This document shows positions 17,247 to 25,680 of a stretch of DNA of 64,000 nucleotides, one piece after another. The position numbers and the translations under genes were made by a program. The notes beneath the pieces were generated by a model. That model was not told the DNA's origin, did not search any database, and worked only from the letters and a program-made list of their open reading frames with translations. Source of the stretch: DATFNI01 sp963712305 (GTDB lineage: Bacteria; Bacteroidota; Rhodothermia; Balneolales; DATFMH01); the NCBI GenBank assembly GCA_963712305.1, contig CAVQHI010000002.1:682001-746000 (forward strand), read 5' to 3'. The first letter of the stretch is position 1. Each line of letters opens with the position of its first letter.

Positions 17247-17322
17247 GCCGATTTGATTGAAAATTTATACTACATATATTAACGACTGAATTTTAAATTG
17301 ATAAGCGAAGGGTTATCCGCGA

Positions 17323-18573
17323 ATGTCGAATTCGAAAACTGAGATACGGAAAAACGATCTTTTTGCCAAAGCTTATGAATTCACCCGCGCTGATGAAGTG
17401 AAAGCAGCCGGTCTATATCCCTATTTCAAGCCTATCACTGCCAGCGAAGGCAGTGTCGTAAAGATCGAAGGAAGAGAAGTAATTATGGCCGGGTCCAATA
17501 ACTATCTGGGCCTGACCAACGATCCTCGTGTAGTTGAAGCTGCGCAAAAAGCCATTGGCGAGTACGGTACCGGTTGTACCGGCTCAAGATATCTGAATGG
17601 AACCTTGGATCTGCACCTCGAGCTGGAAGATAAGCTCGCCAAATTCATGGGAAAGGAAGCATGTGTACTTTTTAGTACCGGCTACCAAACCAATGAAGGA
17701 TCGATCCAGACCATTGCGGGACGCAACGATGTAATCTTCTCTGATAAAGATAATCATGCCTGCATCGTTGTAGGAACGCTGTGTTCAAACGCCAAAACAG
17801 TTCGTTTCCAGCACAACGATATGGAACATTTACGGAAACTGCTGGATAAAGAAGATTCAAACGTGGGAAGACTGATTGTTTCCGATGGCGTCTTCTCCAT
17901 GTCGGGCCGTCTGGCGGATGTTCCGGAATTGGTAAAACTTGCAAAAGAATACGGCGCACGGCTCTACCTGGATGACGCCCATGCTATCGGTGTGATCGGT
18001 GACGGAGGTCGTGGTTCAGCTTCCTCTTTTGGATTGCTTGACCAAGTAGATCTTGTTAGTGGTACATTTTCAAAATCATTTGCTTCACTTGGTGGTTTCC
18101 TTGTAGGCGATAAACCGGTCATCGAGTATGTGCGACATTTTTCACCGGCACATATCTTCAGCGCTTCTATGCCTCCGGCTAATGTTGCCACGGTATTGAA
18201 ATCACTTGAAATATTACAGGAAGAGCCCTGGAGGCTCAAAAGATTGGAAGAGATATCCAATTATATGCGGAGTGGCTTACGTGAACTAGGTTTCAACGTT
18301 TGGTCAAGTCAGACACCAATTATTCCTGTCGTGATTGGCGAAATTATGCAGTGTTTCCGTTTCTGGCGTGACTTGTTTGAGGCCGGCGTGTATGTCAATG
18401 CAGTGGTTCCACCTGCTGTACCAAAGGGGCAGTCGCTCGTGAGGACCAGCTACATGGCTACGCACACTGATGAACATCTCGATAGTATTCTTGATGCATT
18501 CCGTAAAGTGGGTATCAAAAATGGTATAATTGACAAAAACGGTCACTCACTAATAGAAGATAAGGCGTCTTGA
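17323..18573 (+). CDS. Serine palmitoyltransferase-like alpha-oxoamine synthase
   Basis: 416-residue PLP enzyme of the alpha-oxoamine synthase family (serine palmitoyltransferase, KBL, BioF, ALAS), which condenses an amino acid with an acyl-CoA or acyl-ACP. PLP-binding K251 lies in SGTFSKSFASLGG; H145 (KDNHA), D217/D218-A-H220 and the GTGCTGSRYLNGT block at 82-94 are present. The phrase LYPYFKPI near 31 and the overall spelling resemble bacterial SPT such as that of Bacteroides more than BioF or KBL. SPT makes 3-ketosphinganine, the first step of sphingolipid synthesis. The adjacent GNAT gene overlaps it by TTGA. SPT over KBL is a family-level judgement. Confidence 0.82.
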   Translation: MSNSKTEIRKNDLFAKAYEFTRADEVKAAGLYPYFKPITASEGSVVKIEGREVIMAGSNNYLGLTNDPRVVEAAQKAIGEYGTGCTGSRYLNGTLDLHLELEDKLAKFMGKEACVLFSTGYQTNEGSIQTIAGRNDVIFSDKDNHACIVVGTLCSNAKTVRFQHNDMEHLRKLLDKEDSNVGRLIVSDGVFSMSGRLADVPELVKLAKEYGARLYLDDAHAIGVIGDGGRGSASSFGLLDQVDLVSGTFSKSFASLGGFLVGDKPVIEYVRHFSPAHIFSASMPPANVATVLKSLEILQEEPWRLKRLEEISNYMRSGLRELGFNVWSSQTPIIPVVIGEIMQCFRFWRDLFEAGVYVNAVVPPAVPKGQSLVRTSYMATHTDEHLDSILDAFRKVGIKNGIIDKNGHSLIEDKAS

Positions 18574-19706
18574 AAACAAATCCCGATATTAACGGAGTAC
18601 GTATCGTCTCCGACCGGCATGACCTCAAATCATTTATTGAATTTCCTTACCAACATTATCAAAACGACGAACATTGGATCCCGCCTCTAAAGCTGGATCA
18701 GAAGAAGCTTGTCGACGAAAAAAAGAATCCTTTTTTCAATACAGCGGACCGCGTACTGTTTCTGGCCGAAAAAAACGGTAAGATGGTAGGACGAATAGCC
18801 GCTGTCGACGACAGGAAATTCAACGATTACAACGAGGGTAATTTCGGTTTTTTTGGTTTCTTTGAATGTGTTAATGACCAATCGATTGCCAATCTCCTTT
18901 TTAAAGTGGCAGCCGACTGGCTTAAAGATCGTGGAAGATCAACAGTGATGGGGCCAACCAATCCTGGTATGATGGACACGGTAGGAATTCTTGTTGACGG
19001 GTTTGAATTTGATCCAAGCATCATGATGCCCTACAACAAGGATTATTATGACGAGCTTATCAAAAATGCCGGCTTTGAAAAAGCAATGGATATGTTGGCA
19101 TTTCGTGTTACCGATAAGACTGTGAGTCTTGATCGGATAGAAAGAGCGGAGACAGTTGTTCGCAGACGTTTGCCCTCACTGGTTATTCGAAAAGTAAATC
19201 TGAAAAATTTTCACGAAGAAGTTGAGATTGTTCGAAGTATCTTCAACAGCGCATGGGCGAATAATTGGGGCTTTTCTCCAATGTCGAAAGAAGAATTTGA
19301 GCATCTCGCCAAAGATCTGAAGACAATCGTAGATACTGATTTTGCACATATAGCTGAAGTGAATGGCAAACCAGTTGCATTTTCGATAGCATTGCCTGAT
19401 TTCAACCAGGCACTAAAACATACCGATGGGCGTCTGTTGCCTTTCGGAATTTTTAAGCTACTCTATTACGGTCGTAAAATTGATCAGATAAGAACGGCAC
19501 TCATGGGTGTCATACCCGAATACCAGGGAAAAGGCATAGATGCCCTCTTACACAAAGAGGCGATACAAAATGGCTTGTCTCGTAATATCTGTAAATCAGA
19601 ATTAAGCTGGGTTCTTGAAAGTAATGTCGAAATGGTCCGGGTTGCCGAACGCATCGGGGGATCCGTTGAAAAGCGATATCGGATGTATAAACAGGAGCTA
19701 AGCTAA
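18570..19706 (+). CDS. GNAT-fold acyltransferase, candidate bacterial ceramide synthase
   Basis: 378-residue protein with a divergent N-terminal GNAT half (RIVSDRHDLKSFIEFPYQHY, FLAEKNGKMVGRIAAVDD near 62-80) and a second acyltransferase-like half ending in MGVIPEYQGKGIDALLHKEA near 312, the acetyl-CoA/acyl-CoA pyrophosphate loop. The conserved GPTNPGMMDTVGILVDGFE near 129 is typical of the YghO-like group. The bacterial ceramide synthase bCerS of Caulobacter is a GNAT-fold protein, and this gene overlaps the SPT-like gene (TTGA with a TTG start), so N-acylation of the sphingoid base is a reasonable inference. Direct proof is absent. Confidence 0.72.
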   Translation: MKTNPDINGVRIVSDRHDLKSFIEFPYQHYQNDEHWIPPLKLDQKKLVDEKKNPFFNTADRVLFLAEKNGKMVGRIAAVDDRKFNDYNEGNFGFFGFFECVNDQSIANLLFKVAADWLKDRGRSTVMGPTNPGMMDTVGILVDGFEFDPSIMMPYNKDYYDELIKNAGFEKAMDMLAFRVTDKTVSLDRIERAETVVRRRLPSLVIRKVNLKNFHEEVEIVRSIFNSAWANNWGFSPMSKEEFEHLAKDLKTIVDTDFAHIAEVNGKPVAFSIALPDFNQALKHTDGRLLPFGIFKLLYYGRKIDQIRTALMGVIPEYQGKGIDALLHKEAIQNGLSRNICKSELSWVLESNVEMVRVAERIGGSVEKRYRMYKQELS

Positions 19707-19827
19707 AAAGCGCTTTTTTGTCTGCATAAGCTTGGTTTAATCCGTCTCCCAGTTGCAAGTTTTGGTCGGTAACTCGTATTATAAAGTAATCTTACTTAAC
19801 GATTATTGTGTTTTAGACGGAAGATCC

Positions 19828-21903
19828 ATGAGTGTAGAAACTATAGAAAAACTTGAATCGCTGGTATCATCAGATTCAAAGTTCAAAGTCCGATCCACAT
19901 CTATTAAAAAATTTAAGAAAGAAGAACTTCTTGAGATTTTCAGAACGATGGTTCTGTCCCGTCGACTGGATGACAAGATGTTGAATCTGTTGAAACAGGG
20001 CAAAGGCTTCTTTCACATAGGAAGTTCCGGTCACGAAGCGGTGCAGCTTGCGGCGGCCCGTAACATGGTTTCAGGAAAAGACTGGGGGGTACCCTATTAC
20101 AGGGATATGACCTTCACGCTGGGAATGGGATTAACATCCCACCAGCTGCTATCGGCTCACCTGAGCAGGGTTACAGACACCTCTTGGGGCAAACAGATGC
20201 CTTCACATTTCAACTCTCGCGAGAAGAAGATTGTGTCCGTATCGAGTGCTATTGGTGCTCACCTCCTGCCAGGCCTCGGCGTAGCCCAGGGCTCAGTGAG
20301 AAGGGGGACGGATGAAGTGGTCTATATATCATGTGGCGACGGAGCCACATCAGAGGGGGCTTTCTTTGAACTTCTGAACTGGGCGGGCAGAACAAATGCT
20401 CCGGCTATTATTGTCGTTCAGGATAACGGATATGCAATTAGTGTTCCTGTAAAAGACCAAACCAGTAATGGCAGTATTTCCAAAACTGCAGTTGGATTTG
20501 AGAACCTGGAAATTCATGAAGTAGATGGAACAGACTTCTTTAATTCGTACTCAGCTTTTGAGAAAGCGGTAAAACGGGCTCGCAATGGTGATGGACCTTC
20601 TCTGATACATGCACATACCATTCGTCTTTTGCCGCATTCCTCCTCAGATGACCAAAGGAAATACCGGTCATCGGATGATCTGGAACGGGACAGATCCTAC
20701 GATCCTATTGAAAGGATGGCCCAACGACTGATCAATGCCGGTATCGCTAAAGAAGAAGAATTGGATAATATCCGGAAGGAAGTAAAAGAACAGGTCGACG
20801 AGGATACCAAATGGGTTCTGCAACAAGATGAACCCAAACCTGAAGATGCGCTGACCTATGTATTTTCAGACAATGAACCGGATGTTGAATATGAAAAAAA
20901 TGCACCCACCGGCGAAACGATTGTTATGGTCGATGCCATCAATCATGCCATTCGTGAAGAAATGGAGCGTGATGATAAAGTGATTGTCTTTGGTGAAGAC
21001 GTCGCTGATGACAAAGGCGGAGTGTTTACGGCTACAAAAGGACTATCCAAGAAATTTGGAAAAGAGCGTTGTTACAATTCCCCTCTTGCTGAAGCTTCTA
21101 TTCTTGGAACGGCTTGTGGTCTGGCTATACAGGGGTATCGTCCGGTTGTTGAGATTCAGTTCGGTGATTATATCTGGCCAGGAATGCAGCAGCTTCGCAA
21201 TCAGATCTCGACACTGCGCTACCGCTCTCATAATCAATATGGCTGCCCGATGGTCATTCGTGTACCTATCGGCGGTTATATCCACGGCGGCCTTTGTCAT
21301 AGCCAGAATATCGAATCGATTTTTGCGCATATGCCCGGATATAAGATTGCCATGCCGAGTACCGCTGCCGATGCAAAAGGTTTGCTGAAGACGGCCATTC
21401 GAATGGATGATCCGGTAATGTTTCTTGAACACAAAGGATTGTATCGCCAGGGATTTTCACGTACACCTGAGCCTGATGCTGACTACTATGTGCCTTTCGG
21501 TAAGGCCAAAACCGTTCGTGAAGGCAGTGATTTGACTATCGTGACCTATGGTGCCATGGTTCAAAAAGCTCTGAACGCCTCGAAGAAATATGGATCAAAA
21601 GAAAACGTCAATATCGAGGTCATCGACTTGCGAACAATCGTACCTTTTGATTCGGAGGCAGTCATTGAATCTGTCAAAAAAACAAATCGGGTTATTGTGC
21701 TTTACGAAGATCTGGAATTCATTGGCTTCGGTGCTGAGATAGCATCACAAATAGCTGACAAGGCTTTCGAATACCTGGACGCTCCGGTTGTGCGAGTTGC
21801 AGCAAAATACACTCCTATACCATTTGCCGCGCCTATGGAGAATTTCATTCTGCCGGCTGACGAGGATATTGAGAATGCGATCGAGCGGTTGATCCGCTAC
21901 TAA
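19828..21903 (+). CDS. 2-oxoacid dehydrogenase E1, fused alpha and beta chains
   Basis: 691-residue thiamine-diphosphate enzyme that decarboxylates 2-oxoacids for a lipoyl-E2 complex. The alpha part carries the ThDP motif GDG (170-172) to N200 (GDGATSEGAF..VVQDNGYAI) and the loop HSSSDDQRKYR; from about residue 365 the beta part begins (VMVDAINHAIREEMERDDKVIVFGEDV) with QFGDYIWP and VIDLRTIVPFD. The fusion and lengths fit the branched-chain type found in Bacteroidota. I chose ATG 19828, preceded by ggaag, over an in-frame TTG 75 bases upstream. No E2 or E3 lies nearby. Branched-chain versus pyruvate specificity is inferred. Confidence 0.88.
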   Translation: MSVETIEKLESLVSSDSKFKVRSTSIKKFKKEELLEIFRTMVLSRRLDDKMLNLLKQGKGFFHIGSSGHEAVQLAAARNMVSGKDWGVPYYRDMTFTLGMGLTSHQLLSAHLSRVTDTSWGKQMPSHFNSREKKIVSVSSAIGAHLLPGLGVAQGSVRRGTDEVVYISCGDGATSEGAFFELLNWAGRTNAPAIIVVQDNGYAISVPVKDQTSNGSISKTAVGFENLEIHEVDGTDFFNSYSAFEKAVKRARNGDGPSLIHAHTIRLLPHSSSDDQRKYRSSDDLERDRSYDPIERMAQRLINAGIAKEEELDNIRKEVKEQVDEDTKWVLQQDEPKPEDALTYVFSDNEPDVEYEKNAPTGETIVMVDAINHAIREEMERDDKVIVFGEDVADDKGGVFTATKGLSKKFGKERCYNSPLAEASILGTACGLAIQGYRPVVEIQFGDYIWPGMQQLRNQISTLRYRSHNQYGCPMVIRVPIGGYIHGGLCHSQNIESIFAHMPGYKIAMPSTAADAKGLLKTAIRMDDPVMFLEHKGLYRQGFSRTPEPDADYYVPFGKAKTVREGSDLTIVTYGAMVQKALNASKKYGSKENVNIEVIDLRTIVPFDSEAVIESVKKTNRVIVLYEDLEFIGFGAEIASQIADKAFEYLDAPVVRVAAKYTPIPFAAPMENFILPADEDIENAIERLIRY

Positions 21904-21927
21904 TCCGGATGAAACAAAAGAAGTTAA

Positions 21928-21980
21928 GAAGATCGGAAGTTGAGAGACTGGGATGTGCATCCATCTAACTTCCGATCTTC
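21928..21980. repeat. 14-bp inverted repeat after the E1 gene
   Basis: gaagatcggaagtt (21928-21941) is the exact reverse complement of 21967-21980, with a 25-base loop that itself contains gatgtgcatc. No T-run follows, and related aagttgggaag-like sequence continues to 21996. It may be a weak terminator or a dispersed element. Confidence 0.7.
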
Positions 21981-22013
21981 AAATCTTCCCAACTTCCTAA
22001 ATATCCGGGAGTG

Positions 22014-23462
22014 ATGAGAATACCGCTTGCCAGTTTTCTATCCATTGTAACCCTTTTACTCTTCTCGACCGCGGGATTGGCTCAGGTCTCTTCAAACGGT
22101 GGTCGTATTTCTTTTAAAGAGCATAGTCATGATTTTGGCGTTTTTCATGAGGGAAAAGATGCCCAATGGGATTTTCGGTTCACAAATACGGGAAAGGACA
22201 GCATTCGGATCACCTCGGTCCACGCACAATGCGGCTGTACCACACCATCGTATGATCATCATACCGTCGCACCTGGCGATACGGGAAAGATATCAGTGGT
22301 TTATCATAGTGAATATCGCCCCGGTCCCTTCGAGAAGGAAGTGGTTATAACAACGGACGGCGATCCCGCAACTGTAAAAGTGAGGATCAAGGGCAATGTT
22401 CTCCCAAAACCTCTGAAAGGCAGGGATATTACACTTATCGGTGGAATACGATTTTCCGATGGACTGATAAATCTGGATACAATGGCAAGGGGGGAGCCGA
22501 AGCCATATATCCTTCACTTTCAGAATGCTTCGCCATATCCCATCCGAATTCTGAAACTAGATCATCCGGTAGATGTTCAGGCTTATTACCCACCGTTTAC
22601 TGTTCTGACGGGAGAGATGATGAGAGTGACTATGACGTTCATTCCATCTGAGAAGCGACCATACGGGGTGATCCGGGATTCACTGGTTTTTAAAACAAAT
22701 GATCGTGAGAAACCTGTGAAGGTCATTTATTTCGAAGCATTCGTTTCTCGTAAAAACAGAATGAAACATGGGATTGGGCCTGTTTTGTTATTTGAAAAAG
22801 ATTTTATCGATTTAGGTACGGTTAACCAGCGTGATACAGCGCAAGCTGAGTATCGTTTCAGGAACGATGGTTCCGACTCGCTGCATATCACAAGTGTCGA
22901 GACCTCATGCGGTTGCACGGTTGCCACGCTTAAGAAAAAGTGGTATGGTCCCGGAGAATCCGGTATCATTCATGTCTCTTTTGATGCGGGTGGTAAGTTT
23001 GGGGAGATACGGAAAGAGATCATGGTCAAAAGCAATGATCCAATGTCTCCGAGAAGCCAGCTCATCCTGCGATCTAATGTGGTTGTCCATCCACGGAATG
23101 CTTCGGGAATGATGTCGAAGATAGGTGCCGGCGCGTCAATTTTTAAGGGAAAATGCCGGAGTTGCCACGTTGACAAGGGATTGGGCAAGAAAGGAGAAGC
23201 ATTATTTGCCGCCGATTGTCAGCTTTGTCATGGTCCCGCCGGCAAGAAAGATTCGGTATTTCATCCGGGTCCGGCGCTTGATAACGCATTTTTGTCAACG
23301 CTCATGCGGAAGCTTTTGTTCAAAAGGATAGCCGAGGGATCTGTGGATCCTCATATGCGTCATATGATGCCGGGCTTTGTGAAGGCATTCGGCGGACCAT
23401 TGTCCGAAGAGCAGGTTCAATCGCTGGTGAATTATTTGCAAACAGTTAAAATTTCGAATTAA
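22014..23462 (+). CDS. Exported DUF1573 protein with C-terminal c-type cytochrome motifs
   Basis: 482-residue exported protein. A signal peptide ends near residue 23 (STAGLAQ). Two DUF1573 (Ig-like, choice-of-anchor type) modules follow: HDFGVFHEGKDAQWDFRFTN near 40 with the CGCTTP motif, and IDLGTVNQRDTAQAEYRFRN near 263 with CGCTVA. The C-terminal 110 residues contain two CxxCH haem sites, CRSCH and CQLCH, then HMRHMMPGF, where a methionine could be the sixth ligand. DUF1573 fused to cytochrome is unusual. The ATG at 22014 is preferred to the adjacent GTG. It lies 20 bases upstream of fumC. Confidence 0.8.
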   Translation: MRIPLASFLSIVTLLLFSTAGLAQVSSNGGRISFKEHSHDFGVFHEGKDAQWDFRFTNTGKDSIRITSVHAQCGCTTPSYDHHTVAPGDTGKISVVYHSEYRPGPFEKEVVITTDGDPATVKVRIKGNVLPKPLKGRDITLIGGIRFSDGLINLDTMARGEPKPYILHFQNASPYPIRILKLDHPVDVQAYYPPFTVLTGEMMRVTMTFIPSEKRPYGVIRDSLVFKTNDREKPVKVIYFEAFVSRKNRMKHGIGPVLLFEKDFIDLGTVNQRDTAQAEYRFRNDGSDSLHITSVETSCGCTVATLKKKWYGPGESGIIHVSFDAGGKFGEIRKEIMVKSNDPMSPRSQLILRSNVVVHPRNASGMMSKIGAGASIFKGKCRSCHVDKGLGKKGEALFAADCQLCHGPAGKKDSVFHPGPALDNAFLSTLMRKLLFKRIAEGSVDPHMRHMMPGFVKAFGGPLSEEQVQSLVNYLQTVKISN

Positions 23463-23482
23463 TAAACGGAGTGAAAATCATT

Positions 23483-24883
23483 ATGACTGACTATCGTATT
23501 GAGAAAGATTCGATGGGGGAAATTAAAGTCCCCGCCAAGGCATATTATGGTGCCCAGACACAGAGAGCGGTTAATAATTTTCCGATTAGCGGTTTTGGAT
23601 TTAGCAGGCCGGTGATTCAGGCGCTCGGATATATCAAGAAGGCGGCCGCCATTGTGAACCGTGATCTCGGGTTTATCGAGGACACCGTTTCCAAATATAT
23701 TGTCAAAGTTGCTGATGAAGTGATCGAGGGAAAGCTGGACGAGCATTTTCCGATCGATATCTACCAGACCGGTTCGGGTACGTCATCCAATATGAATACG
23801 AATGAAGTGATTGCCAACCGCGCCAATGAAATGGCCAAAGCTGACGGCATTACTTCGCTGAAAATCCATCCTAATGATCACGTTAATTTTGGTCAGAGTT
23901 CGAACGATGTGATTCCAACGGCTATTCGCATCGCCGCGGCACTTCAGGCAACGAATGAACTGATTCCTTCACTGAAGTATCTGAGCGACAAGCTCCTTGC
24001 CAAAGGGGAAGAATACAAGGATGTTGCCAAGACCGGCCGTACGCACCTGATGGATGCTATGCCCGTAACTTTCTACCAGGAATTCAGCGGGTATGCACGC
24101 CAGATGGAACTGGGTGTCAGTCGCGTCGAATCTGCCCTGAATCGGGTATCCGAATTGCCGCAAGGCGGAACGGCGGTCGGTACCGGACTCAATACACACG
24201 AAAAGTTTGCGAAACAGTTTGCTGCTAAAGTTAGCGAGCTCACCGGCTGGCAGTTCGATGAAGCGGCCAACCACTTTGAAGCGCAGGCAAGTATAGATGC
24301 GCTTGTTGAGTTAAGCGGACAGTTGAAAACGATCGCTGTCAGTCTCATGAAAATCGGCAACGACTTCCGCTGGATGAACTCCGGACCAAACAGCGGCCTT
24401 GCCGAAATCCAACTCGAAGCCATGCAGCCGGGCTCATCCATCATGCCGGGCAAAGTGAATCCGGTGATTGAGGAGTCAGTAACGATGGTCGCCGCGCAGG
24501 TAATCGGCAACGATGCCGCCGTAACGATTGGCGGTCAGGCCGGTAATTTCGAGCTGAACGTGATGCTCCCGATGGTTTCACATAACCTGATGCAGTCGAT
24601 CAAACTGTTAGCCAACGTGGCCCGCAACTTTGCTGACAAATCGGTGGCCACACTGAAAGTGAATAAAGAAGTGGTCGGGGATCGCCTGAGCAAGAACCCG
24701 ATTTTGGTTACAGCGTTGAATCCCATCATTGGTTACGATTTGGGAGCCAAGATCGCTAAAAAGGCATTTGCCGAAGGACGTCCGCTCAAGGAAGTGGCCC
24801 TGGAGATGACGGATTTGTCGGAAGAAGAGCTGGACAAAGCGCTGGATCCGATCAAGATGACCAAGGGCGGATTTACGGATTAA
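23483..24883 (+). CDS. fumC: Class II fumarate hydratase
   Basis: Converts fumarate to L-malate in the citric acid cycle as a homotetramer without an Fe-S cluster. The 466 residues begin with YRIEKDSMGEIKVPAKAYYG, contain TGSGTSSNMNTNEVIANRA near 100, KTGRTHLMDAMP near 183 and the fumarase/aspartase signature GSSIMPGKVNP near 317. Length is typical. ATG 23483 with ggag 11 bases upstream is preferred to an in-frame GTG at 23471. A strong terminator follows directly. Confidence 0.96.
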   Translation: MTDYRIEKDSMGEIKVPAKAYYGAQTQRAVNNFPISGFGFSRPVIQALGYIKKAAAIVNRDLGFIEDTVSKYIVKVADEVIEGKLDEHFPIDIYQTGSGTSSNMNTNEVIANRANEMAKADGITSLKIHPNDHVNFGQSSNDVIPTAIRIAAALQATNELIPSLKYLSDKLLAKGEEYKDVAKTGRTHLMDAMPVTFYQEFSGYARQMELGVSRVESALNRVSELPQGGTAVGTGLNTHEKFAKQFAAKVSELTGWQFDEAANHFEAQASIDALVELSGQLKTIAVSLMKIGNDFRWMNSGPNSGLAEIQLEAMQPGSSIMPGKVNPVIEESVTMVAAQVIGNDAAVTIGGQAGNFELNVMLPMVSHNLMQSIKLLANVARNFADKSVATLKVNKEVVGDRLSKNPILVTALNPIIGYDLGAKIAKKAFAEGRPLKEVALEMTDLSEEELDKALDPIKMTKGGFTD

Positions 24884-24894
24884 CCTCACCCCAA

Positions 24895-24927
24895 CCCCTC
24901 TCCACATTCGTGGAGAGGGGCTTTTTT
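24895..24927 (+). terminator. Terminator of fumC
   Basis: Perfect 10-bp stem cccctctcca/tggagagggg (24895-24904 with 24911-24920), 6-base loop, then C and six T. It lies 12 bases after the fumC stop. Confidence 0.93.
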
Positions 24928-25372
24928 ATATTAGTACCTCATTTCCTCGTTACGAAGCTCTGCTAAGTGTGACTGTCAATCGGAGCCTGCCTGATTTCGA
25001 TGTTTGACATTTGCTTTGTCATTTGCTTACAGACACAATCATAACATAACCCCGTCATTCCCGACCCCGATCGGGAATCTCAGAAGCAACTATTGCTTAA
25101 TGCGGTTATCCAATCTCCTGGGACATCCCTCGTTACGAAGCTCTGCTTCGTAACGCCAACCCGGGGAGCTCTGCTCCCATTTAATCAAGGCTTGCGTTAG
25201 TGCTGGTCGGACAGGCTGTCCGACTTACGAAAGTTGTGGATAAGTCAGAATCTGGACAGCTAACATTGCATAAATATCTAACATTATTTAAACTAGTGTC
25301 AGGGATATTATATTGCTTCATTTTAAGTAGGACAATAGAATATATAAAACACCGTCCAGAGAGAATTTAGCT
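24928..25372. repeat. Hairpin-rich intergenic island
   Basis: This 445-base stretch holds several perfect small hairpins and no gene. Present are 25057-25078 (stem attcccga), 25131-25155 (stem cgttacgaaGC, loop TCT), 25164-25178 (stem gggaGC, loop TCT) and 25206-25224 (stem gtcggaca, loop ggc). A half copy of the cgttacgaaGCTCTGC unit lies at 24947-24963. The TCT-loop hairpins belong to the same family as those at 9283-9325. Confidence 0.8.
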
Positions 25373-25618
25373 ATGAATAAGAAGAAGAGGGCAACACTGT
25401 TAAAGCGTCTTAAACCGAAGGTCATTCGTATGCTGCCGATTCTGCTTCTTGGTAGTTTGTGGCTGGCATGTTGCAATTGGCCTGGCGCTACTGATACTGG
25501 ACCGGATAATTCCCCTAACCAAACAGAAATACCATCTGCCTACGCAAAACCAGCGTCAGTATTGTCACAAGTTGCAAACTTGCGACAGAGCGGGGGCGGG
25601 GAGTTACCCCAAAATTAG
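25373..25618 (+). CDS. Small putative lipoprotein, probably a truncated or chimeric ORF
   Basis: 81-residue frame with a basic N-terminus, a hydrophobic segment (MLPILLLGSLWLACC) and a lipobox-like LWLAC, then a short low-complexity stretch. The last 20 or so residues are translated from the dispersed repeat tcacaag-6-aaacttgcgacagag, which also occurs outside any gene at 928-954. The natural C-terminus is therefore probably lost. No homologue is recognised. It could be a genuine small lipoprotein, but decay by repeat insertion is more likely. Confidence 0.35.
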   Translation: MNKKKRATLLKRLKPKVIRMLPILLLGSLWLACCNWPGATDTGPDNSPNQTEIPSAYAKPASVLSQVANLRQSGGGELPQN

Positions 25619-25644
25619 GGCGAAAAACGGTGCCAAATTTCACG

Positions 25645-25680
25645 AAGGATGCCATCACTCGAAGTGATGGCATCCTTTTT
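25645..25680 (+). terminator. Hairpin with T-run, second copy of the element at 6-50
   Basis: Perfect 15-bp stem aaggatgccatcact/agtgatggcatcctt (25645-25659 with 25663-25677), 3-base loop, and five T on the + strand. It sits between the convergent small lipoprotein frame and the flippase gene. The stem is identical to the core of the hairpin at 6-50. Confidence 0.75.

Noticed and set aside
24928..25372. Transposon remnant in the hairpin island
   Set aside because: No transposase fragment, target duplication or terminal inverted repeats enclosing the region were found.
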